Position numbers and translations under genes: made by a program | Shown: in pieces, positions 44,247 to 52,440 of the stretch | Position numbering within the stretch: position 1 is the first letter of the stretch | Layout: each line of letters begins with the position of its first letter | From: Undaria pinnatifida | Lineage: Eukaryota; Sar; Phaeophyceae; Laminariales; Alariaceae | Length of the DNA: 64,000 bases | Reading direction: 5' to 3' | Assembly (NCBI GenBank): GCA_012845835.1 | Contig: JABAKD010000023.1 | Coordinates: 15,186,702-15,250,701, forward strand | The notes under the pieces: model-generated | Told to the model about the DNA's origin: nothing | The model's input: only the letters and a program-made list of their open reading frames with translations | Database searches by the model: none

Positions 44247-45490
44247 CTAACCAATGGGGGGAGTTGGAACGGTAGGGGCACCGCGGGAAGCATTAGAATT
44301 CCGTAGCACCCCACGGGATAGGCTCCCATGCCCATGGCGTTGAAGGCACCACGATCCGGAGACGGCGTTCCGGGCTGTAGTGTAGCGAGCTGGCTGGAGG
44401 TCGATCTTGATCGGGCCGGGGTCGTCTAGGAACCTGATGATGTAGGACCTACCCGGGAAAGGGTCCGGGGGGGTTCGCGAAGAGACGTCCGGTAGTACGC
44501 GGTGAGCGATCTTGCCTAGCCACCAGAGGCCGTCACGTGCCTTGTACCAAACGTGTGCCCCGGAGGGGAGGGTGGAGTTTCTGAAATTGCGAAGCCAAAG
44601 GTCGCGGGGGACCAGGGTGTAGCCGGGGGCGAGGAAGAGTTGGCCTTGAGATCGGGAGAGCTCGCGGTGTGCGGCGCCGATGCGCATCTGGCGGTAGAGG
44701 CGGTTGGTCTGACGGTGTTGTGTCGGCTTCCCGGACCAGTAGAGTAAAATATGGCGCCTGAAGTGTTGGAGGTCGAGCTCGCGTTCCCACGAGGGGCTGA
44801 GGAGTCCGGTCCAGTGGGTCTCGTATAGGACGGCGATGACTCCGCCGCGGCCGCGTACGAGTTGGTGGCCGGTGATTTGCTCAACCTCAAGGCGCTCCGG
44901 TGGTGGTGTGACGTCGTCGAGGGTGACGTGGTAGGGGGGGGACTTGGCAGCGGAAGCTGTGAGGACGTATGTTGTGAGATCCGCTGGTAGGTGCTTGGGT
45001 ATGTCGCTGGTGCCGTCGGGGTTGTGGCAGGGCTTGCACCGTTTGACGGAGACGCGTGGTTTGGACTCCCGTCCCGGAAGGTCTGAAGGTAGATCGAGGA
45101 AAAGCAGCTTGTCTGGAAGCGGCCGGTTGTCGGGGGTGTCGGAGGCTGCAGTCGGGCCCACCGCGAGGATCTTGAAAGGCTCGTTCCAGTTCAACGAGAG
45201 TTTCGTCTTCAGAACGGTTGCGTCGGTGCCCTTCTTGGCACCCTGGCGGATAGTGGAGGCGGAGTTGTAGACCCAGGCCCAGCCGCCAACGGAGAAAGGG
45301 GGGGAGGCGAGGAGGGCGGCCATGATGGGCGCGTTGCGGCGTTGTAGAAGCGAGACGGTGAGTCGGTGGAGCTCTCGGACGAGGGAGTAGGCGCGTTGTT
45401 GCCGGTCGGTGGCAAGGTTGATGTAGACTAGGTGGTCGCGATCCGGGCTGTGGTGGCCGCCGATGTTTTCGGGTCGAAGACCGAGAGCGG
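44247..45490 (-). pseudogene. gypsy integrase C-terminus: GPY/F, chromodomain, Tudor-like module
   Basis: The frame continues the integrase after the copia insertion (the open frame from the Met at 45323 is 358 residues; homologous coding starts upstream, e.g. RQQRAYSLVRELH). LSLNWNEPFKILAVGP near residues 42-57 is the GPY/F module. Residues about 145-196 (LEVEQITGHQL, ALYETHWTG-like strands, SPSWERELDL, RRHILLYW) look like a chromodomain, which guides integration to marked chromatin. Residues about 253-317 (GAHVWYKARDGLWWLGKI, YIIRFLDDPGPIKIDL, ARYTT) look like a Tudor/SH3-type barrel. The ORF ends at 44247. The gene is broken by the copia insertion and probably by a frameshift near it. Confidence 0.75.
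45486..45490. other. target-site duplication, left (AGCGG)
   Basis: AGCGG directly precedes the 5' LTR and is repeated at 51834-51838 directly after the 3' LTR. A 5-bp duplication is typical of copia integrases. Confidence 0.95.
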
Positions 45491-46022
45491 TGTTCGTGAT
45501 AGCGGCATGTATGTATCAACTGTACTGCGGTGAAACTCTGATTGGTTGGTTTGAATAGCAGAACTGTTGATTGTATGTTGTTGTACCAGAATACTCTTCT
45601 TGTGGTGCTACGGTACTTCGGTAGATTGTACATGTGCACGAGTTATACATCGGACCGTAGTGGTGTGTACGGTACGTTGGTATGTCGGTACGTTGGACAC
45701 ATTGACGAGTAGGAAATTTCCTGTAGTGTTGCTAACACGATATAGCTTGTCTCAACGAACAGCCTACCAATAAGTTACAGTTACATACGTTGTGTCACGG
45801 AGGTAAGTTACAGGGATCGTCTCGTGGTATCACCCACGAGCAGTCCCACGGGTATGTACGAGTAGGCACTATGCGAGGAGGTTTAGGTATTCGACTACGA
45901 GCGGTTGTTACTGGGCTGTGGAGAGTTGGCCCACATGACCCACTCCACTTTCTGACCTGTCTCTCCAGACATTGGCCTCTCTAGTATAATACCTTTCTCC
46001 AGAAGCCACTGATTTACCAACA
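45491..46022 (+). repeat. copia 5' LTR (532 bp)
   Basis: Starts TGTTCGTGAT and ends ACCAACA (TG...CA). It differs from the 3' LTR at three positions by eye (near offsets 13 and 202, and near 45976), i.e. about 0.6%, so the insertion is young. It would contain the promoter and the polyadenylation signals of the element. Confidence 0.97.
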
Positions 46023-46032
46023 CGCTATAGCG
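46023..46032 (+). other. palindrome at expected primer-binding site
   Basis: CGCTATAGCG follows the LTR immediately. In the second copia copy the same place (62331-62340) reads CGCTTAAGCG, also a perfect palindrome. A usual TGG-type tRNA complement is not seen here. Confidence 0.5.
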
Positions 46033-46181
46033 CTATCGGTCGACTGCTGTACGACCCCCTGGACTGTGTTCGACGAGACTGTGAGGGCGGCTTGATCAAC
46101 CGGCCTCGTCATGGCTGAACAGGAGGGAGGTGACCCTGCGGCAAACCAACAACGGGTGACCCGCAGGGCTTTGGTGAGAGA

Positions 46182-47795
46182 ATGGATTCCTTAGAGTCTC
46201 GAGTGTCTCAAATGCTGGATATGTTTTCTAACCAGCAGCAAATGCTCCAGACAGTTGTTGAGACACACCAGAGGGAGAATGTGGAGTCCTCTAATTCGCG
46301 TGCTGCGCCGCGAGGCATCGAACTAGAGTCTGGTGTGCACCAGTCGGGTGCCGCCAGTAGGACCGCGGGGAGTACGGGAGGCGATACCCTAGGCTTTGGC
46401 GTGTCCGACATGAGGGTTGGGAGTAGGGGTGTTGTAGACCCAGGCTTGAACCCGCGTGTTTCTGATGAGAATCGTTCCTATGTTCCTGCAGTAAACTTTG
46501 GTTCGGTTGACGGGACTGTTGGTGGGGCTTTAGGTAGCCAGTCCTCTGTTCCGCCCACTACCTCAGCAAGTGAGTGGTGGGGAAAAGTCGCTAGTGGGAA
46601 CACACTGATCCCAGCGGCTGACAGTAGTTCGGGGGAGAGCTTGGGTGGGGGTCTTTTCAAGAAAGTTCCCAAGGCTCCTGCATTTATCGGTGCTGATGTA
46701 TCGTATCCTTCATGGTCGCAGAATTTTCTGCTCAAAGCTCGTCACTACAATCTGAGCGAGCCGTTCACCTGTGATATCGACATTAAAATCGCCGACGTTA
46801 ATTTCGACTTGACCCCTTGGGTAGAGAAGGGATACAGCGTTGGTGTACTGCGTCAGCATAAGATTGCTTGGTGGTTTCTGTTCGACCGCTTGAAGAAAGA
46901 CAGCCACAAAAACATGGCAAGGCAAGCTGGTTCGCCGTATAAGGCTTTTCGCGCGCTCAAGGATCACTTTCTACCGTTGAGTCAGAGTCAAATTCGAGTG
47001 CAGGAAGAAAAACTGAAGTCTCTGCGCATGCGTCCCCACGAGAATCCCACAACTTTCTTTTCATCCATCAGAGAGACGCTTGGTGTGTTGACCATGCTTG
47101 AAGTAACGAAGGATGATCGTGAAGTGTGCAATCTCATGCTGGAAGGACTGTCCCCCGAGTACAAGACTTTGCGTGAGACTCTTGTGGTGTTCTGTTCGAA
47201 TGACCCCTCTTTCATCGAGACCAAAGTGCGTGAGCGGTACCTAGACTTGCAAGCACAGGGTGGTTCTAAGAAGCAGAATAGTGTTGCTCTGGTGTCTAGG
47301 CCTGCGAAGAAGAAGAGTAACTTCAAGAAGCACAACAAGCAGAAGTCTAACTCTGAGTCTGATTCCTCGAAGAAGTCTTTTCAGGGGAGGTGTTACAAGT
47401 GTGGGGAGGTGGGTCACATGAAGCTCGACTGCAAGGCTCGCATCATCCCTCATCCTTTCCAGACTGGAAAGCCCGAGGCCGACGAGAATAAGAGCGGTGA
47501 GCAGTGTGCTATTCCTGATTCGGATCTGGTGTGCAGAAATGGTAGTTACCGCATGAGTGATGACTGCCAAAAGGTGTTGCTTGCAGCATGTCGTAAGGAA
47601 GTGGTCTTGAAGGCGTGTGATGATTTGAGTAGGATGTGGTATGATGTCTCTGGTCTGAAGTGTCTGATGACGTCCCGTGATGATCTGATTATGAGCGCCG
47701 TCAGTAATGATATGATCCTGAAAGCTGTCAACAAGGCTAGATATGTCGAGGATTGGTATGCTGACACAGGTACTTCATATCACATGACTGATTAG
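46182..47795 (+). CDS. copia gag and start of protease
   Basis: A 537-residue frame. Residues about 150-370 (WSQNFLLKARHY, KAFRALKDHF, FFSSIRETLGVLTMLE, MLEGLSPEYKTL) are the capsid-type gag domain of copia elements. CYKCGEVGHMKLDC at about residue 404 is a CCHC zinc knuckle that binds the element RNA. The frame ends in DWYADTGTSYHMTD, whose DTG is the aspartic protease active site. TAG at 47793-47795 then ends this frame just where the next begins. An upstream ATG at 46111 (MAEQEGGDPA...) matches the start of gag in the second copia copy but is out of frame here, so the true start may be lost through a small indel; 46182 is the first in-frame ATG. Confidence 0.9.
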   Translation: MDSLESRVSQMLDMFSNQQQMLQTVVETHQRENVESSNSRAAPRGIELESGVHQSGAASRTAGSTGGDTLGFGVSDMRVGSRGVVDPGLNPRVSDENRSYVPAVNFGSVDGTVGGALGSQSSVPPTTSASEWWGKVASGNTLIPAADSSSGESLGGGLFKKVPKAPAFIGADVSYPSWSQNFLLKARHYNLSEPFTCDIDIKIADVNFDLTPWVEKGYSVGVLRQHKIAWWFLFDRLKKDSHKNMARQAGSPYKAFRALKDHFLPLSQSQIRVQEEKLKSLRMRPHENPTTFFSSIRETLGVLTMLEVTKDDREVCNLMLEGLSPEYKTLRETLVVFCSNDPSFIETKVRERYLDLQAQGGSKKQNSVALVSRPAKKKSNFKKHNKQKSNSESDSSKKSFQGRCYKCGEVGHMKLDCKARIIPHPFQTGKPEADENKSGEQCAIPDSDLVCRNGSYRMSDDCQKVLLAACRKEVVLKACDDLSRMWYDVSGLKCLMTSRDDLIMSAVSNDMILKAVNKARYVEDWYADTGTSYHMTD

Positions 47796-50700
47796 CTTAC
47801 TCCGGAACGCTAGACTTGGTATTTGTGACTGCTGACAGTGAGTTCTCCGTGGAATTGAAGAACGTATTGTACTCTCCCAACTTGGGGTATAATCTCTTTT
47901 CTCCGAGTGCAGAGTTTGATGGTGAGTCATGGAATGGTCTTGGTGGTCCTAATGGTGTTATGACTGCATTCAATGGACAAGTAACTTTTCAGAACTTCGA
48001 TGGCATGCTGATTGCGTCTGCGTATCGCCTAGGAGAAGCCTCTGTTGGTACGGTGTTGGCTGCTCTCACTCCCGCCAACCCCAAGCATGAAACCACGATG
48101 GATATCAACGATTTCCACAATATTTATGCACATTCGCACGAGGGTCTGCTTCGCACTACTGCAAAGCGATTAGATACCAAGTTGGTTGGTGACATGCATG
48201 CTTGTTCAGGGTGTTCGATGTCGAAGGCTATTCGGAAAGGAATCGTTCGGGAAACTAAAACTCGATCGGATAAAAAGTTGGGCAGAGTTTTTGGTGACCT
48301 GGGAGGAAGGAAGGACATTGCGTCCGTAGGGGGAAAACATTACCCCATGATTGTGAAGGATGATTTCACGAGACGTGCATGGCTGTATTTCCTGAGAAAT
48401 AAATCAGACGCTGGCAGTGCTTTCCGGAGTTTTCTTGCGAGTGTGCGTGCTGATGGTGTCCCGTCATTGGTTGAGATTGTTAGGTCTGACAATGGTGGGG
48501 AGGTTTTCGGGGGGGAGTTTGCATCTGTGTGCAACGAGCTTTTGATCAAACAAGAGTTCACACCGGCTTATAGTCCGCAATATAATGGTGTTGCAGAGCG
48601 TGGGCTGGGATTGATAGAGGAGGCCGCGATGGCGGCTCGTATTCAAGCTAAAGTTCTTTTTGGGCATGTACAGTTACCTAAGACTGATAAACTCTGGGCT
48701 GAGGCTATGCACTGGGCTTGCGAAGCGATGAACCACACTGCGTGTTCTGCTAACCCTGAATCCAAATCGCCGTATGAAATGTGGTATGGTGAACCTCGTC
48801 CCGCTAGACCGTATCCGTTTTTGAAGCCCGCCTACTGTAGGTGGCAGCGACCGTCAAAGCTGCTGCCGAAGGGTGAGAGTTGTTTCTATGTCGGTCCTTC
48901 GAGAGACCACCCGCGTGATTGTCATAGAGTACTTACGAGGGCTGGTACTATTCAAGAAACGAGGGATGTGACGTGGGAGGTGCTGCCGTCACAGCTCCCT
49001 CCGCTGCAACCTTCTTTGCCGATAGAGGTAGCAGAGGAGGGAGGGGAGGATAGTGACGACGATGTTGAAACCGAGATATGGCCGCTTGTGGGAAGAGGAG
49101 TCGCTCACACACTTTTGAAACGTGATGCCGTGCCCTCTGGTGCGGGAGTCGAGGAGGTTGAGAGTGTTGGCGCAGGTAGTATAGGCCCGTCCTTTTCTGT
49201 TCCATCTTCCCCTGCTGAACCGTCTGCCCCCGTGAACATTTCTTCTGGTAGTGTAGCTCCTTCTGTGTCTTCGCCTGTGAATGACGGGGAGGGTCAGGGA
49301 GGGCAGGAATCAGCAGAGGTAGAGATGGGGGATCTGGGAGGAGATGATGAGGTAGAGTCGATGGGGCAGGGAGGGCATGATGATGAAGAGTCGATTGGGT
49401 CGGGAGGACTGGTAGAGGCGGAGGCATCCCCTCCAGCCGCTCGTCGTCCGCGGCATGTGGCCGAGCTTGCTGACTTTAATACTTCCGCGCGTGAAAATGA
49501 TGAAGTGAGAGAAGGTAAGACTCGCGCGCAAACTCGTGCAGTCAACCAGCAGAGTGTACCCGGCCTCATGGCCACCCTAGGACCCATCTTCGCGACAGAG
49601 GTCGTGTACTCATTGTTGTCAGAGCAGAGAGCAGGTGATGAGACGGAATTGCCGAAAGAACTGGTTCAGGATGTAGAATCGGAGCCTGGTAGTTATCAGG
49701 AAGCCCAGCGTTCGAAGTACGCTAAGATTTGGGAAGGAGCCAGGTCTGCCGAAATTGAAGGCTTGATAAGAGCAGGAACGTTCACGTTGGCAGTAAAAGT
49801 CCCGATAGGCTGTAATGTGATTGATGCTAGATGGGTTTTCAAGTGGAAAGCAGACGAAACAGGAAAGATAGTGAAGGCCAAGGCTAGGCTTGTAGCGAAG
49901 GGCTTCAAGCAGAAGTATGGTATGGATTATCGTGAGACATTCTCGACTACCGCAAATGTTGCATCTTTACGATTGCTGATAGTGTTGGCGTGTTTGTACA
50001 ATTTGGAATTACTCCACTGGGATATTGAGCAAGCATTTGTTCAGTCGGAATTGGATCACGAGGTGTTCATGAAGTTGCCTCCTGGCTGTGGGTCGATGTC
50101 AGGAAAGGTTGTCCGTTTGAACAAGAGTTTGTACGGATTGAAGCAGGCTTCTAGGACATTTTACAAGAGGCTGGTGTCGGAACTGAAGAGGATTGGTTTT
50201 GAGCAGTCAATGTCTGACCCCTGTGTCCTGCGTTTCATGATGGGAGACGAGGTATTGGGGATAGTCGCGATCCACGTGGATGACATTTTGTATGCAGGAA
50301 GTAAGAGCCTTGCCAAGGTGGTTGTGGAAGCACTACGTGACTCTCTTCCTACGAAGGACTTGGGGGAGGTCAAGTTCTTTCTAGGTTGTGAATATATTCG
50401 CGACCGTGAGGCTGGTACGATTGAGATTTCTCAGGAAAGTTATATCAGGAGTGTTCTCGAGAGATTCAATATATGTCGCACCAGCTCGATCCCTGCTTCC
50501 CTTGCCAATGATAACAGGTCCGTGATGGAGGATGAGGGGGCAGGAGATGTGCCGTTCCGAGAGGTGGTGGGGAGCCTGATGTGGATCGCCAGCCAGACAA
50601 GGCCCGACATCGCGAATGCTGTGCGGGCGGTGGCGAGGCACTCTCACGAACCAAAGAGGAGCCACTTGAAGGCAGCTCAGAAGATTCTCAATTATCTTCT

Positions 50701-51226
50701 GGAAACGGTGCATCTGACTTTGAAGTTCAAGCAGGATAGTTCGGTAGACGCAGGCACGTTGGTGTATGTAGATGCTGACTTTGCAAGTAGGGCCACTGAC
50801 CGTAGATCAGTTTCGGGTGCGATGGTTTTCGTGGCGGCGATGCTTGTAGTTTGGATTTCTAGGACGCAGAAATGCGTTTCACAGTCAACTTCAGAAGCAG
50901 AGTATCTTGCGATGGGAGATGGTGTAAAGGAGGCTCTGTTTGTAAACGGAATGCTTCAGTTCCTGAGGCCTAGTGCGAAGCCTCGTAAGATAGATGTCCT
51001 TGAAGACAACGATGGTGCGATTGCGCTCCCAGAGAACCCGCTGAGCTCGAGTAGGAGTAAGCACATCGATGTGAGGCACCACTTTCTTAGGAATCTGACC
51101 GAGGAGGGTGTGATCGAAGTCACCCACGTCCCCAGCGAGAAACAACACGCGGACATCCTCACGAAGGCGTTGCCGAGAGATCTTTTTGAAGGTCACCGCG
51201 ACTTTGCACCTGGTATCAAGAAGTAG
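47792..51226 (+). CDS. copia pol: protease end, integrase, RT, RNase H
   Basis: The frame is open from 47792; the 1136-residue count starts at a TTG at 47816, so there is no own ATG and it must be read as a continuation of gag. ELKNVLYSPNLGYNLFS is the copia protease end. The integrase has an HHCC finger (NIYAHSHEG, ACSGC) and D161, D225, E261 as catalytic triad. RT motifs are DARWVFKWK, LLHWDIEQAFVQSEL, LYGLKQASR and HVDDILYAGS (near residue 820). RNase H begins with YVDADFAS (near 983) and includes STSEAEYLA, RSKHIDVRHHFLR and KQHADILTKALP. Joining to gag requires a -1 shift near 47792. No classical slippery heptamer is seen, so mutation is the simpler reading. Confidence 0.93.
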   Translation, partial: LAYSGTLDLVFVTADSEFSVELKNVLYSPNLGYNLFSPSAEFDGESWNGLGGPNGVMTAFNGQVTFQNFDGMLIASAYRLGEASVGTVLAALTPANPKHETTMDINDFHNIYAHSHEGLLRTTAKRLDTKLVGDMHACSGCSMSKAIRKGIVRETKTRSDKKLGRVFGDLGGRKDIASVGGKHYPMIVKDDFTRRAWLYFLRNKSDAGSAFRSFLASVRADGVPSLVEIVRSDNGGEVFGGEFASVCNELLIKQEFTPAYSPQYNGVAERGLGLIEEAAMAARIQAKVLFGHVQLPKTDKLWAEAMHWACEAMNHTACSANPESKSPYEMWYGEPRPARPYPFLKPAYCRWQRPSKLLPKGESCFYVGPSRDHPRDCHRVLTRAGTIQETRDVTWEVLPSQLPPLQPSLPIEVAEEGGEDSDDDVETEIWPLVGRGVAHTLLKRDAVPSGAGVEEVESVGAGSIGPSFSVPSSPAEPSAPVNISSGSVAPSVSSPVNDGEGQGGQESAEVEMGDLGGDDEVESMGQGGHDDEESIGSGGLVEAEASPPAARRPRHVAELADFNTSARENDEVREGKTRAQTRAVNQQSVPGLMATLGPIFATEVVYSLLSEQRAGDETELPKELVQDVESEPGSYQEAQRSKYAKIWEGARSAEIEGLIRAGTFTLAVKVPIGCNVIDARWVFKWKADETGKIVKAKARLVAKGFKQKYGMDYRETFSTTANVASLRLLIVLACLYNLELLHWDIEQAFVQSELDHEVFMKLPPGCGSMSGKVVRLNKSLYGLKQASRTFYKRLVSELKRIGFEQSMSDPCVLRFMMGDEVLGIVAIHVDDILYAGSKSLAKVVVEALRDSLPTKDLGEVKFFLGCEYIRDREAGTIEISQESYIRSVLERFNICRTSSIPASLANDNRSVMEDEGAGDVPFREVVGSLMWIASQTRPDIANAVRAVARHSHEPKRSHLKAAQKILNYLLETVHLTLKFKQDSSVDAGTLVYVDADFASRATDRRSVSGAMVFVAAMLVVWISRTQKCVSQSTSEAEYLAMGDGVKEALFVNGMLQFLRPSAKPRKIDVLEDNDGAIALPENPLSSSRSKHIDVRHHFLRNLTEEGVIEVTHVPSEKQHADILTKALPRDLFEGHRDFAPGIKK

Positions 51227-51301
51227 AAGTCTGAGTCGTTTTGTTTTTGTTTTTGTTTGATATGTATTTGGTCTGGTAGATACAACAGTCCCTATGGAGG
51301 G

Positions 51302-51833
51302 TGTTCGTGATGGCGGCATGTATGTATCAACTGTACTGCGGTGAAACTCTGATTGGTTGGTTTGAATAGCAGAACTGTTGATTGTATGTTGTTGTACCAG
51401 AATACTCTTCTTGTGGTGCTACGGTACTTCGGTAGATTGTACATGTGCACGAGTTATACATCGGACCGTAGTGGTGTGTACGGTACGTCGGTATGTCGGT
51501 ACGTTGGACACATTGACGAGTAGGAAATTTCCTGTAGTGTTGCTAACACGATATAGCTTGTCTCAACGAACAGCCTACCAATAAGTTACAGTTACATACG
51601 TTGTGTCACGGAGGTAAGTTACAGGGATCGTCTCGTGGTATCACCCACGAGCAGTCCCACGGGTATGTACGAGTAGGCACTATGCGAGGAGGTTTAGGTA
51701 TTCGACTACGAGCGGTTGTTACTGGGCTGTGGAGAGTTGGCCCACATGACCCACTCCACTTTCTGACCTGTCTCTCCAGACATTGGTCTCTCTAGTATAA
51801 TACCTTTCTCCAGAAGCCACTGATTTACCAACA
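51302..51833 (+). repeat. copia 3' LTR (532 bp)
   Basis: TG...CA ends and same length as the 5' LTR, with three differences by eye. It follows a purine tract GGAGGG. Confidence 0.97.
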
Positions 51834-51838
51834 AGCGG
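51834..51838. other. target-site duplication, right (AGCGG)
   Basis: Second copy of the 5-bp duplication at 45486-45490; gypsy integrase sequence continues beyond it. Confidence 0.95.
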
Positions 51839-52440
51839 GAGGCGTGGTAGGCGGCCGATGTGGATCTCGTTGGGCGCCAGTCCGGTGGCGGCGTTGACAG
51901 AGTTGTTGTAGGCCGCCGACATGTGCGGCAGTAGTACGTCCCAGTCGGTTTGCTTCTCGTTGCCAACCATGGAGAGCATCTGGGCCAGTACATGGTTGAC
52001 CCGCTCGACGCCGCCGTTGGTGCAGGGGTGGTAGACGCTGGTGTTGACCTTGCGGATGCCGACGCGGTCGTAGACGATGTTGCCAGCTTGGAGGTGAATT
52101 GTTGACCATTGTCGGAGAGGAGCGTCACCGGGCACCCCCAGAGAGGGATGTACTCGTTGAGCAGGATGTCGGCAGTTCCGGCGGCCGTGAAGTTCTCTGC
52201 CGAGACAGCGAACATGTCGGCCCGGCGGCTGAAACGTTCGGTAAATAAGAGGATGTGCACGTTCCCGCGCGGTGTGAGAGGTAGGGGCCCGAAGTAGTCG
52301 ACGCTGACGGTGATGCCAGGGCCGTTGGGTAAAGGGAGGGAGAGCGTCGGCCAGCGAATGGTGTGTCGGGAGGTCTTGCGCGCCTGGCAGTGAAGGCAGC
52401 GGCGGATCCACCAGCGGGCGGAGACGTCCATGCCGATCCA
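51839..52440 (-). pseudogene. gypsy integrase catalytic core
   Basis: Right after an in-frame TAG (52441-52443) the minus strand continues with the second half of the zinc finger (CLHCQARK), then ITVSVDYFGPLPLT (first catalytic Asp) and LLSDNGQQFTSKLA (second Asp). Near 52083 the frame shifts, probably by one lost base in a GG pair, and continues with NIVYDRVGIRKVNTSVYHPC and NGGVERVNHVL (catalytic Glu), then NEIHIGRLPRLP up to the copia insertion at 51838. The D,D,E triad is preserved across the breaks. Confidence 0.85.

Larger units (their letters stand above)
45491..51833 (+). mobile_element. nearly intact Ty1/copia element, 6343 bp
   Basis: Two 532-bp LTRs, gag with zinc knuckle, protease, integrase, RT and RNase H in copia order, a short purine tract GGAGGG at 51296-51301 before the 3' LTR, and an AGCGG target duplication. 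It is inserted into the integrase gene of the gypsy element on the opposite strand. One frame change lies between the gag-protease frame and the rest of pol. Its relative at 61791 is much more decayed. Confidence 0.97.
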
